A DNA stretch of 28,406 nucleotides, taken from positions 1 through 28,406 of the forward strand of contig JAZUMF010000085.1 of NCBI GenBank assembly GCA_045603485.1, written 5' to 3'. Position 1 is the stretch's first letter. Each line of letters begins with the position of its first letter. Position numbers and translations under genes: made by a program. This document shows, piece by piece, positions 1 through 5,884 of the stretch. Source of the DNA: RGIG5952 sp045603485 (GTDB lineage Bacteria > Verrucomicrobiota > Kiritimatiellia > RFP12 > JAAYLN01). The notes below the pieces were generated by a model. It did no database searches. It was not told where the DNA came from and saw only the letters and a list, made by a program, of their open reading frames with translations.

Positions 1-22
1 TGATAAAATCATTGAGCGTCAT
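1..22 (-). CDS. 5' end of an unidentified gene, cut by the window edge
   Basis: On the minus strand an ATG at 22-20 is preceded by AAGGAG with about 6-7 bases of spacing, an ideal ribosome binding site. The visible codons read M-T-L-N-D-F-I and run off the left edge. Too little protein is visible to assign a function. The gene is divergent from the methyltransferase gene at 222 and shares its 200-base upstream region. A TTGACA-like -35 lies at 73-78 on the same strand, but no good -10 sits at the right distance. The eight bases beginning with the start codon recur as their reverse complement at 60-67. Confidence 0.5.
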
Positions 23-94
23 GTAAGACTCCTTTTTTTTGGATACTGGATTTTCTTATATGACGCTTTTTTTGTCAACTCTTTTAAGCTCATA

Positions 95-118
95 GTAAGC
101 ACCAAATTTGATGCTTAC
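95..118. promoter_or_regulatory. 24-bp near-perfect palindrome in a divergent promoter region
   Basis: GTAAGCA (95-101) and TGCTTAC (112-118) flank a CAAATTTG core (103-110). Only one pair, C102 with A111, breaks the symmetry. It lies between two divergent genes and is not followed by a T-run, so an operator for a dimeric regulator fits better than a terminator. No regulator is encoded nearby. Confidence 0.4.
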
Positions 119-184
119 CCACACTTTTTAAGGAAGAGCCAACAAAAAATTTTGCAAACCTCATTATTTGCAAAACTAAAACAA

Positions 185-214
185 TTGAATAACATAGTCA
201 ATTTATGGTATTAT
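185..214 (+). promoter_or_regulatory. Sigma70-type promoter giving a probably leaderless mRNA
   Basis: TTGAAT (185-190), an 18-base spacer ending in TGG, then TATTAT (209-214), an extended -10. Transcription would begin about 7 bases downstream, at or one base before the ATG at 222. There is no room for a ribosome binding site. Confidence 0.6.
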
Positions 215-221
215 AGTACAA

Positions 222-1373
222 ATGTCTTCACTCTGGTCAAAAGAATCTAATATCGGGCTTGCTTGTGCACGAGGCCTAGCACCCTACACTCTCGCTGAAG
301 TCCGTAAACTCGGCTTCAAGGTCGCGGAATATGATAATGACTCCGTCACTGTTCGAGGCTCTCTTATCGATGCTCTAAGGCTGAATCTGCATATCCGCAC
401 AGCTCATAGAGTATTGTACCCGTTGATAAATGTCCAGGCTAAAAATCTGGATCACCTCTACAACCATGTGAAATCAATCGCATGGGAAGATTGGCTCGAC
501 CCCGACGGTTATTTCACCGTCCATGGCGCAGTAAAAAACGATACAGTAAGAGATTCGCGAATGCCCGCACTTCGAATGAAGGACGCAATCGCCGACAGAA
601 TGCGCGAGGCAACTGGACGCCGTCCCGATTCCGGCAAAGAGACGAAAGGGGCCGCAGTATTCTTCATCTGGCATGAAAGAGCTTTAAGAGTTTTCATTGA
701 TACTACGGGTGAACCGCTCTCTCGCAGGGGGTACAGGCTTCTTCCCGGAGAAGCTCCCATGCAGGAGCCTCTTGCCGCCGCTTGCGTAATGGCAACAGGC
801 TGGGATGCTAAAAGCACATTCGTATCTCCTATGTGCGGTAGCGGAACACCCGCAATCGAGGCTGCCCTTATCGCAAAAAACCGTGCGCCCGGCTCGTTCC
901 GTAAGCATTTCGCCTTCATGGCGATCAAAGGCTATGAAGAGTTTGGAGCAAAAGCCTGGGCTGAGATAAAGGAAAAGGCGGCCGCAGAAGAGCTCCCCTC
1001 CTCTGAAATGCCTAAGATAATTGCCACAGATATTTCACGCGAGGCGGTTCGAATCGCAAGAGCCAACGCAAAGGCAGCCCATGTTGAGCAATTCATAAAT
1101 TTTGGCGTTTGCGATTTTGCCGACACCTCTGTACCACACGGTACAGGCGTCATCTTCATGAATCCGGAATACGGCGAGCGACTTGGCGAGCGTCAGGCAC
1201 TCATTCCACTCTACAAACGCATTGGCGCATGGATAGGCGATCAACGCGGCTATAAAGGCTCGATTCTTACAGCAAGCCCCATGCTGGCTAAAGAAACCGG
1301 TCTTAAATTTGCTGAATTGATTCCATTCTTCAATGGACCTATCGAATGCAGACTCGTCCGCTTTGACAAATAG
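222..1373 (+). CDS. THUMP-domain class I SAM-dependent RNA methyltransferase (RlmL/YpsC-like)
   Basis: Probable cytoplasmic N2-guanine RNA methyltransferase related to the N-terminal half of RlmL and to YpsC. Residues 1-160 fit the ferredoxin-like and THUMP RNA-binding region; residues 180-383 fit the Rossmann methyltransferase. The SAM-binding loop is PMCGSGT at 203-209, followed by AIEAAL, and the acidic motif II-like segment is IIATDIS near 266-272. The expected catalytic NPPY motif reads NPEYGER (314-320), an unusual second proline replacement. The 383-aa length is normal for the single-domain members. The ATG at 222 is chosen because the promoter places transcription start there. YchF follows 31 bases later on the same strand. 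The exact target base cannot be told from sequence. Confidence 0.88.
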   Translation: MSSLWSKESNIGLACARGLAPYTLAEVRKLGFKVAEYDNDSVTVRGSLIDALRLNLHIRTAHRVLYPLINVQAKNLDHLYNHVKSIAWEDWLDPDGYFTVHGAVKNDTVRDSRMPALRMKDAIADRMREATGRRPDSGKETKGAAVFFIWHERALRVFIDTTGEPLSRRGYRLLPGEAPMQEPLAAACVMATGWDAKSTFVSPMCGSGTPAIEAALIAKNRAPGSFRKHFAFMAIKGYEEFGAKAWAEIKEKAAAEELPSSEMPKIIATDISREAVRIARANAKAAHVEQFINFGVCDFADTSVPHGTGVIFMNPEYGERLGERQALIPLYKRIGAWIGDQRGYKGSILTASPMLAKETGLKFAELIPFFNGPIECRLVRFDK

Positions 1374-1404
1374 TCATCTAACAACTTAAACACTCTGAAA
1401 AAAA

Positions 1405-2505
1405 ATGGCACTCTCCGTTGGTATAGTCGGTCTTCCGAATGTTGGCAAATCAACACTCTTTAATGCTTTGACGCGCACTCAAAACGCCAAGGCTGAAAAT
1501 TTCCCCTTCTGCACAATTGAGCCCAATACTGCAATCGTTCCTGTTCCCGATGCTCGCCTTTCAGTTCTCGCAGAGATGGTTCACCCCGAAAATGTAATCC
1601 ACGCAACTGTTGAATTTACCGATATCGCGGGACTCGTTAAAGGTGCAAGCAAAGGCGAAGGTCTGGGAAACAAATTCTTGTCCAACATCCGCGATGCAAA
1701 TGCCATACTTGAAGTAGTTCGTTGCTTTGAAGACGGTGACATCGTCCATGTCGAAGGTGGAATCGACCCCGTCCGCGATGTTTCCATTATCGAAAACGAG
1801 CTCATGCTTTCAGACCTTGAAATCGTTGAGGCCCGCATCGCACGCCTTTCAAAGATAGCGCGTACCGACCCAAAGGCCCGTCCTGAGCTTGAGCTCCTCG
1901 AAGAGCTCAAAACACATCTCTACGACGGCAAACCCGTGAGAACCTTCCCCAAGCACGACGAAGAGGCACTTCAAATGGCTCTAAACGAAGGTCGTTATCT
2001 CAGCGACAAAAAAGTCGTCTATGTAGCCAATGTCTCAGAAGATGCAATTACAGAAGACAACGAATTTGTAAAGGCACTTCGCAAACATGCCGAATCGGTC
2101 GGTTCCAAATGCGTCAGAATATGTGCGGCAGTCGAGCAAGATATGTCGGGACTCTCCGACGAAGACCGTGCGGAATTCCTCGGCTCATACGGGATTGAAG
2201 AAAGCGGCCTCGACATAATCGTTCGCACAAGTTACGAAACATTGGGGTTGGCATCATACCTTACAGCAGGTCCCAAGGAAGTAAGAGCATGGACCTTCCG
2301 CCGCGGCTGGAAGGCACCAAAGTGTGCCGGTGTCATCCATAGCGATTTTGAGCGCGGCTTTATTCGAGCCAAGGTAGTCAGCTACGAAGACTATGTCAAA
2401 AACGGTGGTGAAGCAGGCTGTCGTGAACTCGGACTCTTACGCGAAGAAGGCAAAGAGTATGAGATGAAAGACGGTGACATGGTTGAATTCCTCTTTAATG
2501 TCTAG
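1405..2505 (+). CDS. ychF: Redox-regulated ATPase YchF (Obg-like)
   Basis: Universal Obg-family P-loop protein that binds the ribosome and hydrolyses ATP in preference to GTP. The G1 loop is GLPNVGKS (9-16), the switch region NFPFCTIEPN (32-41), G3 DIAG (73-76) and a KGEGLGNKFL segment follows. The G4 position reads NVSE (209-212) rather than NKxD, the signature that explains ATP preference in this family. The C-terminal 90 residues carry a TGS domain, with a typical ending of DGDMVEFLFNV. At 366 aa it is full length. The bases before the ATG (CTCTGAAAAAAA) show no Shine-Dalgarno sequence, so it may depend on translation of the upstream gene or on the A-rich leader. It sits in a run with the methyltransferase and parB. 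Confidence 0.97.
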   Translation: MALSVGIVGLPNVGKSTLFNALTRTQNAKAENFPFCTIEPNTAIVPVPDARLSVLAEMVHPENVIHATVEFTDIAGLVKGASKGEGLGNKFLSNIRDANAILEVVRCFEDGDIVHVEGGIDPVRDVSIIENELMLSDLEIVEARIARLSKIARTDPKARPELELLEELKTHLYDGKPVRTFPKHDEEALQMALNEGRYLSDKKVVYVANVSEDAITEDNEFVKALRKHAESVGSKCVRICAAVEQDMSGLSDEDRAEFLGSYGIEESGLDIIVRTSYETLGLASYLTAGPKEVRAWTFRRGWKAPKCAGVIHSDFERGFIRAKVVSYEDYVKNGGEAGCRELGLLREEGKEYEMKDGDMVEFLFNV

Positions 2506-2537
2506 TCAAAAACAACACTAATCGGAGGCTTTGCATT

Positions 2538-3692
2538 ATGGCAAAAAAAGATAAACGCGGGAAGATTGAAAAAAAGACTGCCAAAGAGCAGCCATCCAGG
2601 CCGTCGTCTGCAACAAATGCAAAAAAAGCCTCCAATAAAAACGACAAAAAGCCGCTCTCGATTCCGCGCACAATGCCAAAGACCACTGCACAAAAGCCCC
2701 GTCACGGAGGGCTTGGACGCGGACTTGATGCACTGATCGGCGCACAGGCGACCGCAGCTCTCGAACGCGCGACAAAGTCCGTCCGTGATGAAATCGCATC
2801 CACGATAAAAAGTTCCACAGAGCAAGCATCACCCGCTCCAGCAATGGAAACGCCAACCGCTCCGCTGAATGGAGAAGAACTGATAAAAGTAAAGACAGGG
2901 CTGATACAGCGATCTCCGTGGCAGCCCCGCGGCACCTTCAATCAAGAGTCCCTCAAAGAGCTCTCTGAGACAATCAAAATACACGGCTTAATACAAGCCC
3001 TAACCTGTCGCCGAATTCCCGAATCAAAGGGCGGTGGCTTTGAGTTGATTTCGGGCGAACGCCGCCTCCGGGCAGCAATCGAAGCGGGACTTGAAGAAGT
3101 CCCCGTCCGCATTCTAGATGTAAGCGACCGTGATGCCGCTGAAATGGCAATCATCGAAAATGTCCAGCGCGATGACCTCAATGCAATTGAAGAAGCCGAA
3201 GGCTACCAAACACTCATAAATCAATTTAACCTCACTCAGCAAGAAGTTGCTGACCGCGTAGGCAAAGGTCGAGCGAGCGTAGCGCACTCATTAAGACTTT
3301 TAGATCTCTCAGATGAAGTAAAGCAGCTCGTATCGATTGGGCAGCTCTCAGTTGGACACGCCAAAGTGCTACTCTCACTTCAAGACGAGACCGAGCAGGT
3401 TCTCCTTGCGCGCAAAAGCGTCGTTGAAGGTCTCTCGGTACGAGCGTTAGAGCGTAGCATAACAAAGCGTCAAAGCCCCACCCCGGGGACAACTTCAAAG
3501 GTTGATATCCCTGAAAGCCACGCCAAGCTTCTCCTCGATAAAATGCACGAATATTTCGGTGCTCCCGTTCGCCTCAAGCCAAGCGTCACCTATGCAAACG
3601 GCAAACGCTCAAAAGGCACATTCGAGGTTGACTTCGCCGATAACGATGAACTATCAAGAATCCTTGCGCTTCTCGGCATTGAAATAGACTAA
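2538..3692 (+). CDS. parB: ParB/Spo0J-family chromosome partitioning protein
   Basis: CTP-dependent DNA clamp that loads at parS sites and works with ParA to segregate chromosomes. A Lys-rich, disordered N-terminal extension (1-56) precedes the ParA-stimulating motif GLGRGLDALIG (58-68). The nuclease-like CTP-binding domain has GERRLRAA (173-180) and ENVQRDDLN (207-215). The helix-turn-helix is about 232-253 (TQQEVADRVGKGRASVA), and the C-terminal dimerisation domain ends near 384. The ATG at 2538 has a good binding site (CGGAGG). The gene follows ychF by 32 bases rather than sitting beside parA as in many genomes; no parA is visible here. The N-terminal extension is longer than in well-studied ParB proteins. 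Confidence 0.95.
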   Translation: MAKKDKRGKIEKKTAKEQPSRPSSATNAKKASNKNDKKPLSIPRTMPKTTAQKPRHGGLGRGLDALIGAQATAALERATKSVRDEIASTIKSSTEQASPAPAMETPTAPLNGEELIKVKTGLIQRSPWQPRGTFNQESLKELSETIKIHGLIQALTCRRIPESKGGGFELISGERRLRAAIEAGLEEVPVRILDVSDRDAAEMAIIENVQRDDLNAIEEAEGYQTLINQFNLTQQEVADRVGKGRASVAHSLRLLDLSDEVKQLVSIGQLSVGHAKVLLSLQDETEQVLLARKSVVEGLSVRALERSITKRQSPTPGTTSKVDIPESHAKLLLDKMHEYFGAPVRLKPSVTYANGKRSKGTFEVDFADNDELSRILALLGIEID

Positions 3693-3718
3693 ATTGTCCG
3701 ACATTGGCCAAAGCCATT

Positions 3719-3922
3719 ATGAAGCGGCAATGCAAACAAGGATTCACACTTATTGAAGTATTGGTAGCCTGTACGCTGCTCGCATTAGTGATAATTCCAC
3801 TAATGCGGGCAATGAACGCAAATCAAAAAATTGCCGATACAATTGTAAATGAAAGCGCCTCATCAATATCAGAGGCGTCCAGAAATGCGGAAAAAGACTT
3901 TTTAGAAAGCGCTGGCAACTAG
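3719..3922 (+). pseudogene. Short prepilin-like ORF, probably truncated
   Basis: The N-terminus (from the ATG at 3719: MKRQCKQG then FTLIEVLVA) is a class III/type IV prepilin signal, with a basic leader, the cleavage point after Gly, Phe+1 and Glu+5, and then about 20 hydrophobic residues. Only about 67 residues follow the start, so the usual globular beta domain is missing. It could be a very small pseudopilin, but truncation is more likely because the stop overlaps the stop of the opposing gene. A TTG at 3704 is an alternative start. There is no clear ribosome binding site, and it starts within 30 bases of the parB stop. Its partners for a pilus or type II secretion system are not in the window. 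Confidence 0.55.
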
Positions 3923-4524
3923 CAGGCAAGACGAAGCCCAAGATAATTATAGCGGGCACCGTATGTAAACCAGAAAGTGTGCTCAGTCTCGCAAGAGTAT
4001 GCAGCAACAGCCCAGCATCCTCCGCAAACAGCAGTATAGTACACATTGGCATTAAGAGTGGATGTCCACTCCAGCACATTGCCGTGCATATCATACAAAC
4101 CAAAAGCGTTTGCAGCCTTCTGAGCGACAGGGTGAGTATGATTATCACTATTCCCGTCAAACCAGGCAACATCAGCCAAGGTTTCCTTCGTAACAGCCTT
4201 ACCACCGTCACACAAACCATAAACGCCATCAGAACCGGCTGCGCAAGCATACCTCCATTCCTCAAGCGTCGGCAAACGATATACCTTGCCGGAAGCCTTC
4301 ACAACATCAAGTGAATTTAACTTCTCAAGGAAAAGATCAATATCCTTACGCGAGATAGACTCAACAGGGAGATTGTCACCCTTGAAGAAAGAAGGGTTAT
4401 TACCCATAACACTAGACCAAAGAGCCTGCGTTACTTGAAATTTGCAAAGAGAAAAATCCTTACCGGGAATTGCAACCATGCAATCTGAAAGATTGTCTAA
4501 AGAAAAATTAAAATCAGAGTTCAT
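3919..4524 (-). CDS. Compact SUMF1/FGE-like C-type-lectin-fold protein, candidate diversity-generating retroelement target
   Basis: A 201-aa protein with the formylglycine-generating-enzyme/SUMF1 fold. Visible motifs are KFQVTQALWSSVMGNNPS, YRLPTLEEWRYACAAG, GLYDMHGNVLEW and a final GGCW...LGLRLAC. The true oxygenase has two active-site cysteines in GGSWxCxxxxC; here the first is replaced by Val while the last is present, so sulfatase-activating activity is unlikely. The final 38 residues match the layout of retroelement-diversified C-type-lectin proteins: fixed GGxW, A, C, R and LGxRL separated by residues mostly encoded by codons ending in C or T. There is no signal peptide. The ATG at 4524 is chosen over an upstream start at 4563 because the -10 box ends 6 bases before it. 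No reverse transcriptase or template repeat is in the window. Confidence 0.8.
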   Translation of the reverse strand: MNSDFNFSLDNLSDCMVAIPGKDFSLCKFQVTQALWSSVMGNNPSFFKGDNLPVESISRKDIDLFLEKLNSLDVVKASGKVYRLPTLEEWRYACAAGSDGVYGLCDGGKAVTKETLADVAWFDGNSDNHTHPVAQKAANAFGLYDMHGNVLEWTSTLNANVYYTAVCGGCWAVAAYSCETEHTFWFTYGARYNYLGLRLAC

Positions 4525-4530
4525 AATTTG

Positions 4531-4539
4531 ATTATACCA
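4531..4539 (-). promoter_or_regulatory. Extended -10 promoter, likely leaderless start
   Basis: Read on the minus strand, TGG then TATAAT ends at 4531, six bases before the ATG at 4524. Transcription should begin at the start codon. No recognisable -35 is present 17 bases upstream, as is common when an extended -10 is used. Confidence 0.55.
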
Positions 4540-4584
4540 TAAATAGCACCATAAATACCGCAAAAAAATCCATACAAAAAAACA

Positions 4585-4613
4585 TTTACTTTATTCCTTC
4601 ATTTTGGTATCAT
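4585..4613 (+). promoter_or_regulatory. tRNA-Ser promoter
   Basis: TTTACT (4585-4590), a 17-base spacer ending in TGG, then TATCAT (4608-4613). Initiation is expected near 4620, ten bases before the mature tRNA 5' end. Confidence 0.55.
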
Positions 4614-4629
4614 AGATATACGCTTTTGC

Positions 4630-4724
<95 letters not shown>

Positions 4725-4940
4725 TTTTGCCCTGAAAAAACTTACAAAACCCGTATAAATAAAGGCTCAAACGCGGTTTTCACCCTCTCCAAAGATTCCC
4801 TTAATTTTGTCACTTTTTCCCCCTTTTTTGGTGACAGTTTGGTGATACCTTGGTCTCTATCTAGGCAGCACAATCGAAGGTAGCTTAAAGATGGCGTGGA
4901 GGCGAGCCCCTCAAGATGAATCGCAGATGGTTTAGACTTT

Positions 4941-5015
4941 GCGTTAAAATCAAAACTCCCTTTTTTACACAATATCTTCAACTCATATTTTGTTCCGCAT
5001 CGTAATCTCATTTTG
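4941..5015 (+). repeat. Repeat copy 1 (direct): GCGTTAAAATC block plus 29-bp unit
   Basis: GCGTTAAAATCAAAACT starts at 4941 and the 29-bp unit spans 4987-5015. The unit differs by one base from the inverted copy at 5484-5512. Both parts recur in the same order at 5663-5717, with a shorter spacing between them. Confidence 0.75.
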
Positions 5016-5050
5016 CACCGAATAACCAACTACCAAAGCATTACAATTTT

Positions 5051-5080
5051 CTCTGTGTCCCTGTGCCTCTGCGTTAAAAC
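5051..5080 (+). repeat. CTCTGTG/CTCTGCG repeat patch
   Basis: A run of imperfect 7-10 base units (CTCTGTG, CCTGTGC, CTCTGCG) ends in GTTAAAAC. It is preceded by TTACAATTTT, and a similar CACAATTTT precedes the patch at 5523. Confidence 0.6.
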
Positions 5081-5133
5081 TTTTTAAATGGTACAGTAAT
5101 TTTTATTTCGGGATTTAATTGCTCATAATTTTC

Positions 5134-5162
5134 TTGCAATTCTCGTAAAGTCATGGTAGAAT
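5134..5162 (+). promoter_or_regulatory. Promoter of the candidate small RNA
   Basis: TTGCAA (5134-5139), a 17-base spacer ending in TGG, then TAGAAT (5157-5162). Spacing is optimal and the TGG matches the other extended -10 elements of the window. Initiation is expected near 5168-5170, a few bases before the first stem. Confidence 0.6.
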
Positions 5163-5167
5163 AACTT

Positions 5168-5246
5168 CCATCGTAGCACTTGCCTAAGGGACGTGGGGAG
5201 TTGATCTCCCCTAGAGGGCCCCCACGTGGGTGCTACTTTTTTTTTT
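5168..5246 (+). ncRNA. Candidate structured small RNA with intrinsic terminator
   Basis: A roughly 75-base transcript is bounded by a good promoter and ten T residues (5237-5246). The outer stem is GTAGCAC (5173-5179) with GTGCTAC (5230-5236). An inner stem pairs ACGTGGGG (5191-5198) with CCCCACGT (5220-5227). The same GGGG can instead pair in GGGGAG (5195-5200) with CTCCCC (5206-5211), so two exclusive folds are possible. No start codon with a binding site lies inside. It does not resemble 6S, SRP, tmRNA or RNase P RNA to me. An alternative is an attenuator, but no gene follows on this strand. Confidence 0.55.
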
Positions 5247-5483
5247 AGCCCTGTAAAGGTCAATACCTTAATGCTCCCTTGTCACATTTCACTAGCAGTC
5301 TAAAGTGATCCCCCTAAAGTGAGTCAAGCTCCAAGCAGACATCACCACTCAACGCATCATCTTTTAAATACCACACCATCACATCGGAGTTTAGGAGACG
5401 ATCTTGATAATTTTTTAAGGGGCTGTCCTTTTTATTTCCATTCTCATTATCCTAATAATAAACATTCTATTTTTCTACACGCC

Positions 5484-5512
5484 CAAAATGAGATTACGGT
5501 GCGGAACAAAAT
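5484..5512 (-). repeat. 29-bp repeat, inverted copy
   Basis: This is the reverse complement of the unit at 4987-5015 and 5689-5717, with one mismatch to each. With the third copy it forms an inverted repeat around about 176 bases. Confidence 0.8.
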
Positions 5513-5522
5513 CTCACAATTT

Positions 5523-5680
5523 TCTCTGTGCTCTCCGCGTTCACAGCGAGAGGATTTTAACTACGACTTTTAAAAATCTCTGCGCCTCTGCGGCTCTGCA
5601 TTCTCTGCGATAAAATTTTATTTCTGCTATTTATATCAAAATCTCTGCGTCTCTGCGCCTCTGCGTTAAAATCAAAACTG
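5523..5680 (+). repeat. Cluster of CTCTGCG-type repeats
   Basis: Three patches (about 5523-5560, 5575-5620 and 5639-5680) are made of imperfect CTCTGCG, CTCTGTG and CCTCTGCG units. Each is followed by an A/T-rich AAAATT or TTAAAATC stretch. No protein function is evident. I recall similar CTCTGCG-rich dispersed repeats from several environmental bacterial genomes, but cannot verify a family name here. Confidence 0.55.
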
Positions 5681-5717
5681 CCGCTCGCATTTTGTTCCGC
5701 ACCGTAATCTCATTCTG
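5663..5717 (+). repeat. Repeat copy 3 (direct): GCGTTAAAATC block plus 29-bp unit
   Basis: Contains the GCGTTAAAATCAAAACT block (5663-5679) and the 29-bp unit (5689-5717) in the same order as 4941-5015. The intervening segment has been shortened. Confidence 0.75.
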
Positions 5718-5884
5718 CGATTGCTTAGCACACAGAATGGTCTTTAAGTGCTAAATGACACAACGAGGTTGTATTCTCACGCGATTATGAGCCGAGGCTA
5801 CGGCGATCAGGATGTATGACCAATAACAAATACCGATTGAAAACCGATAACATTGATACAGGCGACACTACCATAATGGCGGCA

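Noticed and set aside
2538..3692. parS sites or an origin near parB
   Set aside because: No sequence close to TGTTTCACGTGAAACA and no DnaA-box cluster or dnaA, gidB or parA neighbours were seen.
3919..4524. True formylglycine-generating enzyme that activates sulfatases
   Set aside because: One of the two active-site cysteines is absent, the protein is short and no sulfatase gene lies in the window.
4742..5029. Possible decayed integrase end beside tRNA-Ser
   Set aside because: The minus-strand reading near 4800 faintly recalls an integrase tail, but no catalytic motif is present and no second copy of the tRNA 3' end (att site) is found in the window.
5319..5573. 84-codon ORF in the gene-poor region
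   Set aside because: Low complexity (His/Ser-rich start), crosses the inverted 29-bp repeat and a CTCTGTG patch, has no ribosome binding site and resembles no protein.
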